NCBI GenBank assembly: GCA_016710325.1
Contig: JADJXK010000001.1
Span: 1,736,001 to 1,800,000 of the forward strand
Source of the DNA: Candidatus Leptofilum proximum
Lineage (GTDB): Bacteria > Chloroflexota > Anaerolineae > Promineifilales > Promineifilaceae
DNA: 64,000 nt
Direction of reading: 5' to 3'
Below the pieces are notes generated by a model. It worked only from the letters and a program-made list of their open reading frames with translations, made no database searches and had not been told where the DNA came from. Position numbers and translations under genes: made by a program. Positions within the stretch are counted from its first letter, which is position 1; the number at the start of each line of letters is the position of its first letter. Of this stretch, positions 43,448-52,964 are shown piece after piece.

Positions 43448-46402
43448 GTGCCCCCACAAACCTTTTTCGTTCGTGTCCTCAGGCCAGAAGACCTGCTGGA
43501 GCTGCTTTTCCACTTTGTTGATGTTGGTTTTACACCGCCACAAGGCAGTACGCCGGGGCAAATTGTCGGCCAGGCAGGTTCTTTCCTGGTTGTCTACTTC
43601 CAGCCCCAACACATCGCCGAAGAAGCTTTTTTTGAAACGGCCGAAGGCGTCGAAGATCCCGACGATCCCAACTCCGAATTTCCCTCACCGCCGGGCAGCG
43701 TGCGTTCCATTTTGTCTGGTCCCAGCCGCCTGGTATTTCGTTTGCCCGTTGGCACTACCATCGACTATTCGCTGACGGGGCTGCTGGAAGCGCTGACGCA
43801 GCTCACGCTCAACGTCTCACCGCTGCTCACTTACGGACCCAACACCGGCTGCGCGCCCTGGGACCAGCTTTTGCGCTGGCTCAAGATTCCCACGCCGCCC
43901 ACCGTTGTTTTTCCCCAGGCGACGGAGACGGCCATCGAAGCACCTTACCGGCTCATTCTTTCGCCAGACAACTTCTCGCGCTGGCAGCATGCTCTGGAAC
44001 CGGTGACCAAAGACGCCCTGACCGAGCTGTGGCACACGCGGCTGAATACTACGCACAGTGACGGCCGTCCCCAACTCCGCGCCATCTGGTCCCCCGACTT
44101 CAGCCTGACGCTGCAACCCAAACAGAACATCCCCTTCCGCATGTCGCTCAACGGCCGTGACCGTAACGAACTGGTGCATCTCACTTCTAATTACCACATC
44201 GGCGGCTTTTGGCCGGACCCGGTGCGCAGCGACCGCTTCATGCTGACCACCCTGGGCGCCTGGCTGCGCCTGCGCGGCGACTGGATACCGCCCACCACAC
44301 CCATCAATCCGGACAACCAGCTGCTTAGCGTGGAGCAGTGGCGGCATATTGCCACCATGGGCCGCGACCATTACGTGCGCGTGATGTACGCCGGGTTCCT
44401 CTTCCCGTTTGGCCATCGCGCCTCGCTGATCAAAGTCACCGAGCGCAAATTTTTCTTCCAGGGTGAGGCCGATCCACCGGGCATTGTGGCCTACCTGTTC
44501 CAGCGCATCTTTATCCTGGTGCGCGAACCCAGCAAAACATACACCAACCGCGATATGCCCTTCCGCACGGTGAATTTGGAAACGGCCGTTACCCCCAGCC
44601 TCAACGACCCCGACGACAGCGACATTGCCGGGCACGGCGAGGAAGCATTCTGGCCCATGATTTCCGTCAACCAGCAGCCGGTGGATTTCCAGTTCCAGCT
44701 CAACGCCCTGGATTGGGAAGGGCGGACGGTGGAATTCACTGCGCCGCTCATTTTTGTTAACCAGAACATCGACAACAGCAATCCTGCCAGCGTGATCAAC
44801 CATTACAACGGCCTGGACACCAGCAGCGCCCGGCGCAATCGGCCGTTGGGCGGGCAGTCGGTGGCTTATGCGCCGCACAAAAAATTGGGGGATACCTCGC
44901 TGGAAACGGCCGCACTCATCTTCGGCGCCAAAGCACAAAGCAACACCTTCCCCCACTTCCTGCCCACCATGCACCAGGCCGCGGTGGATATTCCCGCCGT
45001 GAAGCAGCTGCTGGGCAAAAACGCGCCCGCCACCATTGAGTGGGACAGCAGCTACACCAGCGCCAGCGGCAGCCAGAACATCGGCAACAAGGGCGATATT
45101 TTTGCCCGCCTGGTCAATGACGAAGCGCTCACCTTTGCCACGGAGAAAGTGGGCGGCATGGTGGCGCCAGACATCAGCATCAGCGCCATTTCGCGCGCCT
45201 TTGGCCCCACCGGCGGCGACGCGCAAAAGATGGCCGATGGCCAGTTTAACCCGCTGGAAATTTTCGATCTCAACAGTGTCAAGCTGCTGGGCGGCATCAG
45301 CCTGGGCCAGATTATCAAGGACCTGATTTTTAACAATGCCGCCAACGTGGGCAGCCAGATTCCCGGCCTGACCACCGAGCGGGACGGCGACATCCTCCGC
45401 ACCAAATATACCTGGAGCCTGGACCAGGACAAGCTGGTAGACACCGGTCTCTTTGTGCCCAATGCGGGAGCGACGTTTACGTTGACGGCCGTTCTAGAAA
45501 CCCCTCTCAACGGTGGCGATCCCACCTTCACCATCCTGGGCGAACTGACCAACTTCTCCATTTTGCTGCTGCCGCCAGCCGAGTTCCAGCTCGTGCAGCT
45601 GGACTTCCAGTCGGCCAAATTTGTGGCCGAAAAAGACAAAAAGCTGGATATGGAGGTCAACCTGGGCGGCATCCAGTTCCTGGGCATCCTGGAATTTGTA
45701 GCCCAGCTGAGCCAGTTCATTCCCATGGACGGCTTCAGCGACCCGCCCAGCCTGGAGATTTCCCAATCGCCGCCCGGCGTGGAAGTGGGCTTCAGCATGG
45801 GCATCCCCACCATCGGCATCGGCATCCTGACCATCCAGAACATCAGCCTGGGGGCCAGCTTCTTCCTGCCCTTCGCTAAAGACCCGATGAACTTCCACTT
45901 CGCCTTCTGCGAACGGCAGCAGCCCTTCATCCTCACCGTGTACATCTTTGGCGGCGGCGGTTTCTTCAGCATGGATGTGGGCAGCCAGGGCGTGGTGATG
46001 ATCGAAGCAGCCCTGGAATTTGGCGTCAGCGCAGCCATCAACCTGGGCGTGGCCAGCGGCGAGGCCAGCATGATGGCCGGTTTCTACTTCCAGAAAACGG
46101 GCGCCGACTTTATTTTGACGGGTTACTTCCGGGCCTACGGATCGCTGTCAGTGCTGGGCATCATCACCGTGTCGCTGGAGTTTTACCTGGGGCTGTCTTA
46201 CGCTTCCAAGGGCATTACGCCGCACGGCGGCACGCTGTGGGGCCAGGCCAGCCTGACGGTGAAAATCGAGATTTTGTTCTTCAGCACCTCGGTCAGCGTC
46301 AGCATGGAAAAAGAGTTCGCCGGGTCAGACCCGATGTTCCGCGACATGCTGACGCCCGCCGATTGGGTGGAGTACACCGACGCCTTTGCGGCCTACCCAT
46401 AG
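43448..46402 (+). CDS. Large protein of unknown function, 984 aa
   Basis: Start GTG 43448 is chosen because GGAAGGAG lies 7 nt upstream; an in-frame TTG at 43430 overlaps that site. There is no signal peptide. The first 450 residues are mixed and proline-rich (TFFVRVLRPEDLLELLFHFV; PIGHRASLIKVTERKFFF-like stretches). The last 200 are glycine-rich, alternating hydrophobic strands (GVEVGFSMGIPTIGIGILTI, GGGGFFSMDVGSQGVVMIEA, SMMAGFYFQKTGADFILTGY), suggesting an extended beta structure or barrel. I recognise no family. It is the first gene of an apparent two-gene operon with the 1389-aa protein, 74 bp apart across a tandem repeat. Confidence 0.75.
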   Translation: MPPQTFFVRVLRPEDLLELLFHFVDVGFTPPQGSTPGQIVGQAGSFLVVYFQPQHIAEEAFFETAEGVEDPDDPNSEFPSPPGSVRSILSGPSRLVFRLPVGTTIDYSLTGLLEALTQLTLNVSPLLTYGPNTGCAPWDQLLRWLKIPTPPTVVFPQATETAIEAPYRLILSPDNFSRWQHALEPVTKDALTELWHTRLNTTHSDGRPQLRAIWSPDFSLTLQPKQNIPFRMSLNGRDRNELVHLTSNYHIGGFWPDPVRSDRFMLTTLGAWLRLRGDWIPPTTPINPDNQLLSVEQWRHIATMGRDHYVRVMYAGFLFPFGHRASLIKVTERKFFFQGEADPPGIVAYLFQRIFILVREPSKTYTNRDMPFRTVNLETAVTPSLNDPDDSDIAGHGEEAFWPMISVNQQPVDFQFQLNALDWEGRTVEFTAPLIFVNQNIDNSNPASVINHYNGLDTSSARRNRPLGGQSVAYAPHKKLGDTSLETAALIFGAKAQSNTFPHFLPTMHQAAVDIPAVKQLLGKNAPATIEWDSSYTSASGSQNIGNKGDIFARLVNDEALTFATEKVGGMVAPDISISAISRAFGPTGGDAQKMADGQFNPLEIFDLNSVKLLGGISLGQIIKDLIFNNAANVGSQIPGLTTERDGDILRTKYTWSLDQDKLVDTGLFVPNAGATFTLTAVLETPLNGGDPTFTILGELTNFSILLLPPAEFQLVQLDFQSAKFVAEKDKKLDMEVNLGGIQFLGILEFVAQLSQFIPMDGFSDPPSLEISQSPPGVEVGFSMGIPTIGIGILTIQNISLGASFFLPFAKDPMNFHFAFCERQQPFILTVYIFGGGGFFSMDVGSQGVVMIEAALEFGVSAAINLGVASGEASMMAGFYFQKTGADFILTGYFRAYGSLSVLGIITVSLEFYLGLSYASKGITPHGGTLWGQASLTVKIEILFFSTSVSVSMEKEFAGSDPMFRDMLTPADWVEYTDAFAAYP

Positions 46403-46410
46403 ATGAGTGA

Positions 46411-46467
46411 AGCGTGAAACGTGAAACGTGACAATGCCTTCACGTTTCACGTTTCACGCTTCACGTG
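46411..46467. repeat. CGTGAAA heptamer repeat, inverted halves
   Basis: Direct CGTGAAA units are followed by inverted TTTCACG units. It fills the gap between the two giant genes and ends at the ribosome site of the second. Relative at 61027-61090. Confidence 0.85.
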
Positions 46468-46476
46468 GAGGTTCTC

Positions 46477-49400
46477 GTGGAAAAACAAACGATTATCTGG
46501 ACGACACTGCCCCACCGCAGCAGTGGCCCGGTGGCTGAAGGCACAGTTTTGCATTTGTCGGTACACGTCGCACCACGGCTTTGGTCCGATGACCCCAACG
46601 TCACGCTGCTGCCCCTGAGCCAGTACCCTGATTTTCTCGATTGGCCCACCACGGTGGGCGCGGCTACGTTTGAGGTGGAATTTGCCGGTGGGCCGACGGT
46701 AACGGCCGTTCCCACCACCGTTTCCCTGCGCTCAGATTTATGGCAGGGGCTGTTTAATAACGACACGGAAGTACGGCCGTACATCTTCCAGGATTATCGC
46801 GCCGTGCCCGTGCAAACTTTCCCCGCTGCCGGACTGCACGAAATCCTCAAAGGCGTTTACCAGCGGGCCGCCACCGACCCCACCTACGGCGCGGGCCTGG
46901 ACCTGCCGCCCAACGACGTGCTGGTCGGCGACGCCACCATCCGCGACATTGCCCGCGCCGTCAGGCCCGAGATCACCTACGTGCCCACCGACACCGATCG
47001 CGGCCCGGTGGTGCTGGACGAACCGGGCGAGGTGCCCGGCGACGGCGAAGAACCAGGCGACGGCAAAGGGTGCAATGGCTGCGTCGGCTGCCTGCTCTGG
47101 CCCTGGCGGCTCTTGCGCCAGCTGCTCATCTGGCTGGGCTTGCTGGAACCGACCAGCGCTGCCCAGGCCGCCCCGCAAAGCGCCAGCAAAGCAGCTTCAG
47201 TTCCGGCTGCTGTCCCTCAGGCTGGCCCCGTCGCTGCGCCAAAGGCCAAGGAAAAGGCGAAAGTGGTTTATACCCCGCCGCCGCCCTCGGCCAACACGGC
47301 CTTCAACCAGCTCAACACCTACCTCCAGCCATACAACACTCAGTCGGTGCCGCTGCCCACGGCCCAGGAGATGGAAACCAAGTTCGACTTCCACGAGACG
47401 GTGGCCAACCTGGGCGACTACCCGCTGCTGCAGCGCCACTTTGGCCTGGTGATCGATCTTGAAGTGACGCTGCCCGCCACGCTGCCCGCCGCCACGGGTA
47501 CCGTACGCGTGCTGCCCACGCTGAATCTGCAGATGGCCACCACGCAGTACAGCCCGCGCACGCATTATGAACTGGGCGACGGCCGTTTCCAACCACAACC
47601 GCGTCCTGTTAACCCCGAAATTGCCAACGGCCTGCTGCGCCTGCAAGACAGCGCCCTCTTTGCCGTCACCCAGGTCGATGTGGTTGGCGGCAGCGTCAAG
47701 CTGCAAAATACGGCCACCAACCTGGTGGCCCTGCACGATTTCAACACCCGCCCGGCCAACAGCCCGGAGGAAACCGGTCTGCCCGCCCTGCAAACGGCCG
47801 GAATCAGCATCGTCCGGCCAGAAAAAGGCACCGAGCTGAAGGCCAAATTCGACAAGTCTTACGCCCTCAACGCCGCCCTGGTGGCCATCGACAACTCGCC
47901 GGTGACCCCGGTGACCGTGCCGGGACCACCGCCCACGCCCACCGACGAGCTGTACGCCGAGGACCTGGTGCGCGGCTACCGCATCGACGTGTTTGACGAT
48001 CAATCCAACACCTGGCACTCGCTGTGCCAGCGCGTGGGCACCTACCACTTCCCCGATGTGCCCGGCGGACCAGAAACGCTGACCAATCTCGAAGACGAGG
48101 GTTTTGTGCAGATGGGCGCCACCGAACCCATTCCCGGCTCGGCGACGCGCGTGCTGCGCACCCATGAGTCGCTCTTCACCTGGGACGGCTGGAGCCTGTG
48201 CGCGCCGCGACCGGGCCTGACCATTTTGCCGGACCAGACGCCAGGTGAAGTGCAAAATACGGCCGTCACCGTCTTCCACATGGAAACCACTTTTCGCGCC
48301 AGGCCCGGTTCCCTGCCCCGGCTGCGCTTTGGTACTGAATACCAGCTGCGCGCCCGCGTGGTGGATTTGGCGGGCAACAGCCGCTTCACGCCGCAGGACC
48401 CGGCTTTTGGCGATGATGTGACGGAGAAAACGGCCGTTACCCGCTACCGTCGTTTTGAACCGGTCAGCCCGCCGCCGCTGATGCTGCGTGCCGAGCCCAT
48501 CGAAGGCGAGTCTTTGGAGCGATTGGTGGTGCGCAGCCAGGTCACTGATCCGGCAGCAACCATCCAGAGCCAGTCCACCGAGCGCCACCTGGTGCCGCCC
48601 AAAACGGCCCAGCGTATGGCCGAACACCACGGCCTGTTCGACGGCTCACCGGGCATGCCCAACAACCAGGCCGCCTACGACCTGGCCAGCCGTGAAGCGG
48701 GCTCGATGACCCATCGCCTCAACCTGGTTTCTGGCGACCTGGAGCTGATCCCCGGCGTCCAGGAGGTGACCACACCGGAGCAAACGATCTGGCTGCAAAC
48801 CAACGCGCAGTTTGAGATGGCCTATCTACCCGACCCGTTTGCCCGCGGCGTTTTGCTGCTGGGGCTGCCGGGCATGAATTCGTTTGATGAGATTATCGAT
48901 CCAGCGGTGCAGGTGGTGAACAAAATCCCCTTCGCCGGCACCTGGCCCAATCCCCAGGCGGTGCGGCTGCGCCTGGCCGGGCTGGAAGCGGGTGCGGCTC
49001 CGGCCCAGCCGCAGTGGGATGCCACCAACCGGGTGCTGACGGTGCAGCTGGCCCAGGGAGAAACGGCCGCAATCCGCATCAGTTCCTACTTCGACGCCGC
49101 CGATCTGCCTGACACCGGTGTGTGGGACTGGATTCAAGAGGCCAATCCGGCCGACCTGGCTGCACTGACGGCGCAGTACGAATCGGGGCGCACCTGGCTG
49201 CATTTGCCTTTCCGCACGCTGGTGCTGGTGCACGCCGTGCAGCAGCCGCTGGTTATTCCGCAGATTGACACCCTGGATGACCCGGCGGTCAAGGATTTGG
49301 GGGATACGGCCTTTACCCTCAATGGCGCCATGACCATCGACGCCAAAAGCACCAGCAAGGTTGATTTGTGGTCCCGCTGGGAAGACCCCATCGACGATCT

Positions 49401-50646
49401 CTCTCAGCCTGCGTTTGTGACGCAGAGCCAGGAGATGCACGTGGCCGAAATTGGTGCTGCTGACCCGGCCAACGACCAACTGCTCATCGATGCCATTCGC
49501 CACAGCCTGGGTGACACCAAGTACCATCGTGTCACCTACTGGCCCATCGCTACCACCCGCTTCCGCGAATATTTTCCACCGGCCGTCACCAGCGATCCGA
49601 CAAATTTGATACGGCCGTTGCCCAGCGAAGCACCCATCCTCACCGTGATCGACATCCCCAACTCCTCCCGGCCCGCCGCGCCCAAACCCCAATACGTGCT
49701 GCCCACCTTCCGCTGGGATGAACAGGAAACAGGCGGCATCCTCACTAAAGAGCGGCGCGGCAACGGGCTGCGCGTTTACCTGGACCGTCCCTGGTTTTCC
49801 TCCGGGGCCAACGAGCGGCTGGGGGTGGTGATCCGGCCCGGCAGCGTGGCCTTTGATTCGGAGGCGGGGGAGGCGTTACGGCCGTACACCAGCCAATGGG
49901 GCATGGACCCGCTGTGGAATTCTGTGCCCACCGAGCCGATGACGCTGAACCGCTTTGTGGGTGACAGCCTGCGGGAAACGGCCACCAACCGGGTGCTGGC
50001 CGAACTGGAAGACACGGCACTGCGGGTGCACGTGGCCGGGTACGAACCCGGTTACGACACCGACCGCCAGTTATGGTACGCCAACATCGAGATGGACCCC
50101 GGCCAATCTTATTTCCCCTTTGTACGGCTGGCCCTGGCGCGTTTCCAGCCCATTTCCGTGGAGCGCGCGGAGCTCTCCCCCATTGTTCTGGCCGACTTCA
50201 TGCAGATGGTGCCGCACCGGCGCATCACCTACGACAAAAACAACGTGGCCGCCGGTTCGCTGGGCATCCGCGTCGAAGGCCCCAGCGCCCGCATTGGTGA
50301 CGTTCCCACGCTCATGGTGGTGCATCTGGAGGAGCGCGACGGCCGTGTGCCCGATGAAACGGACCCGCTTGGCTGGCAACCCATCACCCAACCCACGCTG
50401 ATTCCCAACTTGCCCGGCCAACCCATCGAAGAATCGGTTTGGGAGTTGACGCTTGGCCTGCCCAACCCGCAGCCCACGCCGCTGCGTGTGGTGGTGCGGG
50501 AATATGAACGTTTTGCGGCGGATCGGGCAACGGCCGTTGATCCCCCAGGCAATGAGTGGTGGGAAAACCAAGACACGCCGGGCAGCACGGTGGGGCAGGC
50601 CAGCTTCCGCCCCCGCCTGGTCTTTGCCGACGCGATTGTGCTCTAG
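46477..50646 (+). CDS. Very large protein of unknown function, 1389 aa
   Basis: Start GTG 46477, with GGAGG 5 nt upstream; the GTG at 46465 overlaps a repeat. There is no signal peptide. Mostly beta-rich, proline-rich sequence. Residues about 184-200 form an acidic Gly/Pro linker. Three cysteines (C199, C202, C205; CNGCVGC) are followed directly by a 19-residue hydrophobic stretch, LLWPWRLLRQLLIWLGLLE, then an Ala/Pro/Lys linker to about 270. Downstream blocks include LRFGTEYQLRARVVDLAGNSRF, reminiscent of a fibronectin-like strand pair, and RPWFSSGANERLGVVIRPG. No family recognised. Ends at a strong terminator. Probably a partner of the 984-aa protein. Confidence 0.75.
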   Translation: MEKQTIIWTTLPHRSSGPVAEGTVLHLSVHVAPRLWSDDPNVTLLPLSQYPDFLDWPTTVGAATFEVEFAGGPTVTAVPTTVSLRSDLWQGLFNNDTEVRPYIFQDYRAVPVQTFPAAGLHEILKGVYQRAATDPTYGAGLDLPPNDVLVGDATIRDIARAVRPEITYVPTDTDRGPVVLDEPGEVPGDGEEPGDGKGCNGCVGCLLWPWRLLRQLLIWLGLLEPTSAAQAAPQSASKAASVPAAVPQAGPVAAPKAKEKAKVVYTPPPPSANTAFNQLNTYLQPYNTQSVPLPTAQEMETKFDFHETVANLGDYPLLQRHFGLVIDLEVTLPATLPAATGTVRVLPTLNLQMATTQYSPRTHYELGDGRFQPQPRPVNPEIANGLLRLQDSALFAVTQVDVVGGSVKLQNTATNLVALHDFNTRPANSPEETGLPALQTAGISIVRPEKGTELKAKFDKSYALNAALVAIDNSPVTPVTVPGPPPTPTDELYAEDLVRGYRIDVFDDQSNTWHSLCQRVGTYHFPDVPGGPETLTNLEDEGFVQMGATEPIPGSATRVLRTHESLFTWDGWSLCAPRPGLTILPDQTPGEVQNTAVTVFHMETTFRARPGSLPRLRFGTEYQLRARVVDLAGNSRFTPQDPAFGDDVTEKTAVTRYRRFEPVSPPPLMLRAEPIEGESLERLVVRSQVTDPAATIQSQSTERHLVPPKTAQRMAEHHGLFDGSPGMPNNQAAYDLASREAGSMTHRLNLVSGDLELIPGVQEVTTPEQTIWLQTNAQFEMAYLPDPFARGVLLLGLPGMNSFDEIIDPAVQVVNKIPFAGTWPNPQAVRLRLAGLEAGAAPAQPQWDATNRVLTVQLAQGETAAIRISSYFDAADLPDTGVWDWIQEANPADLAALTAQYESGRTWLHLPFRTLVLVHAVQQPLVIPQIDTLDDPAVKDLGDTAFTLNGAMTIDAKSTSKVDLWSRWEDPIDDLSQPAFVTQSQEMHVAEIGAADPANDQLLIDAIRHSLGDTKYHRVTYWPIATTRFREYFPPAVTSDPTNLIRPLPSEAPILTVIDIPNSSRPAAPKPQYVLPTFRWDEQETGGILTKERRGNGLRVYLDRPWFSSGANERLGVVIRPGSVAFDSEAGEALRPYTSQWGMDPLWNSVPTEPMTLNRFVGDSLRETATNRVLAELEDTALRVHVAGYEPGYDTDRQLWYANIEMDPGQSYFPFVRLALARFQPISVERAELSPIVLADFMQMVPHRRITYDKNNVAAGSLGIRVEGPSARIGDVPTLMVVHLEERDGRVPDETDPLGWQPITQPTLIPNLPGQPIEESVWELTLGLPNPQPTPLRVVVREYERFAADRATAVDPPGNEWWENQDTPGSTVGQASFRPRLVFADAIVL

Positions 50647-50688
50647 ACCTCTGCTTCTCCACCCTCTTTAGCGTTTGAGGACAATATT

Positions 50689-50718
50689 GGGCGACCCTTG
50701 TGGTCGCCCCTTTTTTTT
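50689..50718 (+). terminator. Rho-independent terminator after the giant gene pair
   Basis: Stem GGGCGACC (50689-50696) with GGTCGCCC (50702-50709), a 5-nt loop and a run of eight T (50711-50718). Confidence 0.93.
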
Positions 50719-50748
50719 GGCAGCATCCAGTCTCTCCCCAAAACAGGC

Positions 50749-50810
50749 TTGACATCTAGAAAACCGAAAGCTATATTTGATACTAAATACCAAATGAGAT
50801 TAAATATCAA
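50749..50810 (+). promoter_or_regulatory. Promoter and putative metal-regulator operator of the zinc-binding lipoprotein gene
   Basis: TTGACA (50749-50754), 17-nt spacer, TATATT (50772-50777). An AT-rich inverted repeat with arms TTGATACTAAAT and ATTAAATATCAA spans 50777-50810, just downstream of the -10, where a Zur- or MntR-type repressor would bind. Confidence 0.7.
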
Positions 50811-50825
50811 TAAGGAGCTTGGAGA

Positions 50826-51914
50826 ATGAATACGATGACAAACCGACTGCTGTGGTATTTGCTGTTGGCCGCGGCTATTGTCCTGGTGGGGGCTGCGGCT
50901 GGCTGTTCTACGGGGTCTGCCGAGACTGGGCCGGAGGCTTCTGCTGCGGCATCAGCGGCTGAAGATGAACATGCCGACGAGGATGAACACGAAGCAGAAG
51001 CGGCGATGCTGATGCTGCCGGAGGTAACGGCCGTTGATCTGAACGGGGAATCGCTGCGTGTGGTGGCCACCACCAGCATCATTGGCGACGTGGTGGCGCA
51101 GGTGGGTGGGGAGGCCATCAACCTGACGGTGTTGATTGGGCCAGGACAAGATCCCCACAGCTACGAACCAGCCGCGCGGGATTTAACGGCCGTTGCCGAC
51201 GCTCACGTCATTTTTGTCAACGGGTGGGACCTGGAAGAGGGCCTGGTCGATGACCTGGAAAACATTGGCACAGGGGCCCTGGTGGTGCCCATTTCGGCCA
51301 ACGTCAGTCCACTGTCCGGCGGCGAAGATGAGGCTGATCATGATGGCGAAGAGGAAGAAGCGCATGAACACAGCGGGGCAGATCCGCACGTCTGGTTTAG
51401 CGTGCATAACGTCGAGCAGTGGGTGGAAAATGTGCAGCATGTCCTCAGTGACCTGGACCCGGCAAACGCTGCCACGTTTGAAGCCAATGCGGTCACCTAT
51501 GCAGCAGCGCTGGAAGAATTGGAAGCGTATGCCGAAGCGCAGCTAGACACCATTCCAGCAGAAAACCGTTTTCTGGTTACCAATCATGATTCGTTTATTT
51601 ACTTTGCAGAGGAATATGGGTTTACCGTGTTGGGCACCGTCATTCCCAGCATGAGCACGGTGGCGGAACCTTCAGCCAGCGACCTGACCGATTTAATCGC
51701 AGCCATGGCCGAACATGGTGTCTGCACCATTTTTACCGAGACGACGGTGAACGATGCGCTGGCGCAAACAGTGGCCGGTGAGCTTACGGGCTGTGATGAG
51801 GTGCAGGTCTTGAAGCTGTATACCGGGGCAGTTGGGCCAGCGGGCAGCAACGCAGACAGCTACATCGGCATGTTCCGCGCCAATGTGGATGCGATTGTAG
51901 CGGGCTTGCAGTAG
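50826..51914 (+). CDS. ZnuA-like zinc/manganese-binding lipoprotein
   Basis: A 362-residue lipoprotein: signal with lipobox GAAAGC (Cys27). An acidic, His-rich linker (EDEHADEDEHEAEAAM) precedes the solute-binding fold. Metal ligands expected for the cluster A-I family are visible in GQDPHSYEPAARDL, ADPHVWFSVHNVEQW, VTNHDSFIYFAEEYGF and the acidic residue of FTETTVNDAL. A second His/Asp/Glu loop (EDEADHDGEEEEAHEHSG) is typical of zinc-specific members. Anchored outside the membrane, it delivers metal to an ABC permease, but no permease or ATPase gene is adjacent. Ribosome site AAGGAG 8 nt upstream. Confidence 0.9.
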   Translation: MNTMTNRLLWYLLLAAAIVLVGAAAGCSTGSAETGPEASAAASAAEDEHADEDEHEAEAAMLMLPEVTAVDLNGESLRVVATTSIIGDVVAQVGGEAINLTVLIGPGQDPHSYEPAARDLTAVADAHVIFVNGWDLEEGLVDDLENIGTGALVVPISANVSPLSGGEDEADHDGEEEEAHEHSGADPHVWFSVHNVEQWVENVQHVLSDLDPANAATFEANAVTYAAALEELEAYAEAQLDTIPAENRFLVTNHDSFIYFAEEYGFTVLGTVIPSMSTVAEPSASDLTDLIAAMAEHGVCTIFTETTVNDALAQTVAGELTGCDEVQVLKLYTGAVGPAGSNADSYIGMFRANVDAIVAGLQ

Positions 51915-51969
51915 GTAATTTGCAGAAAGTTTTTCAAAATAGATTAGCTTCAAATCTGCCAATTGCTTG

Positions 51970-52024
51970 AGTAAAAGCGGGCAAATCAAGCTTTCCTAAT
52001 TTCAAAAGCTTTCCCGCTTTTACT
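51970..52024. terminator. Hairpin between zinc lipoprotein and flavoprotein genes
   Basis: Arms AGTAAAAGCGGG (51970-51981) and CCCGCTTTTACT (52013-52024) are perfectly complementary around a 31-nt loop containing an inner AAGCTTT/AAAGCTT pair. Possibly a terminator for the upstream gene; no long T-run. Confidence 0.5.
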
Positions 52025-52061
52025 TAATCCCGGCTGGAGTAAACGGGAAAAGGAAAACGTT

Positions 52062-52964
52062 ATGTATGACGTCATTATTGTTGGTGGCAGCGCCGCGGGA
52101 CTGAGCGCGGCGCTGGTACTGGGCCGCTTCCGGCGGCATGTGTTAATTGTCGATCATCAAAGGCCACGGAACGCCCCGGCGGAGGCGGCCCATAACTTCT
52201 TCACGCGCGATGGCACACCGCCGGGTGAGTTATTGCAAATTGGGCGGGAACAGTTACGGCCGTATCCCACCGTCGAGTATCGCCCAGCTGAGGTCATCAG
52301 CCTAAACGCCCTGGAAAATGGGTTTGAGGTGAGAGCCGCCGATGGCGCTGCCTGGCAAGGCCGCCGGGTGCTGCTGGCCACAGGGGTTCGGGATGAACTA
52401 CCAGCCATACCCGGCCTGGCTGATTATTGGGGGAAAGGTGGCGTACACCACTGCCCCTACTGCGATGGTTGGGAAGTGCGTGACCAAAAAATTGTGCTTA
52501 TCGGTAATGGAACTGTTGTTGCCCATCTCGCGCCATTGTTAGCCTCTCTTAGCAATGATATTGCGGCGTGTTTGCATGGCGAACAACAACCTTCTGCCGA
52601 GGAGATAGAAACGCTTAACCAGATGGGCGTGGCTTTGGTCAAAGTTGGTATTGAGTCCATTGAAGGAAGTTCCGGGCATGTCAGCGGCGTTCGGCTGCAA
52701 GACGGCCGTTTAATCCCGTGTCAGGCAATCTTTGTCGGCACAAAACCGCAGCAGCACAGCCCCTTGGCTCAACAAATAGGCTGCGAGTTTGATGATCATG
52801 GTTATGTGAAAGTAGACGAGTTAGGGCGCACCAGTGTGCCCAACGTCCATGCCGCCGGTGATATGGCCTCGCCGTTTCATCAAGTGATGGCTGCGGCCGC
52901 TTCGGGGCTGGCGGCAGGGAGCGGGATTAACACAGACATCGTTTTCCCTGAAAGCGGATCATGA
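52062..52964 (+). CDS. Thioredoxin-reductase-like FAD/NAD(P)H oxidoreductase
   Basis: A 300-residue flavoprotein. FAD-binding VIIVGGSAAGLSAALVLGRF at the start, redox-active CPYC in HHCPYCDGWEVRDQ (near 128-133), NAD(P)-binding KIVLIGNGTVVAHLAPLLA and the C-terminal FAD block VPNVHAAGDMASPFHQVMAAAASG. Length and the CPYC centre place it among short thioredoxin-reductase-like enzymes. Its partner thioredoxin is not in the window. AAGGAAAA lies before ATG 52062. Its last 6 bp overlap the convergent carotenoid gene. Confidence 0.9.
   Translation: MYDVIIVGGSAAGLSAALVLGRFRRHVLIVDHQRPRNAPAEAAHNFFTRDGTPPGELLQIGREQLRPYPTVEYRPAEVISLNALENGFEVRAADGAAWQGRRVLLATGVRDELPAIPGLADYWGKGGVHHCPYCDGWEVRDQKIVLIGNGTVVAHLAPLLASLSNDIAACLHGEQQPSAEEIETLNQMGVALVKVGIESIEGSSGHVSGVRLQDGRLIPCQAIFVGTKPQQHSPLAQQIGCEFDDHGYVKVDELGRTSVPNVHAAGDMASPFHQVMAAAASGLAAGSGINTDIVFPESGS

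Noticed and set aside
43817..45226. 469-residue minus-strand open frame
   Set aside because: It is antisense within the 984-residue gene. The sense frame has a ribosome site, a terminator and a coherent operon partner.
47197..48630. 477-residue minus-strand open frame
   Set aside because: It is antisense within the 1389-residue gene, without ribosome site or recognisable domain.
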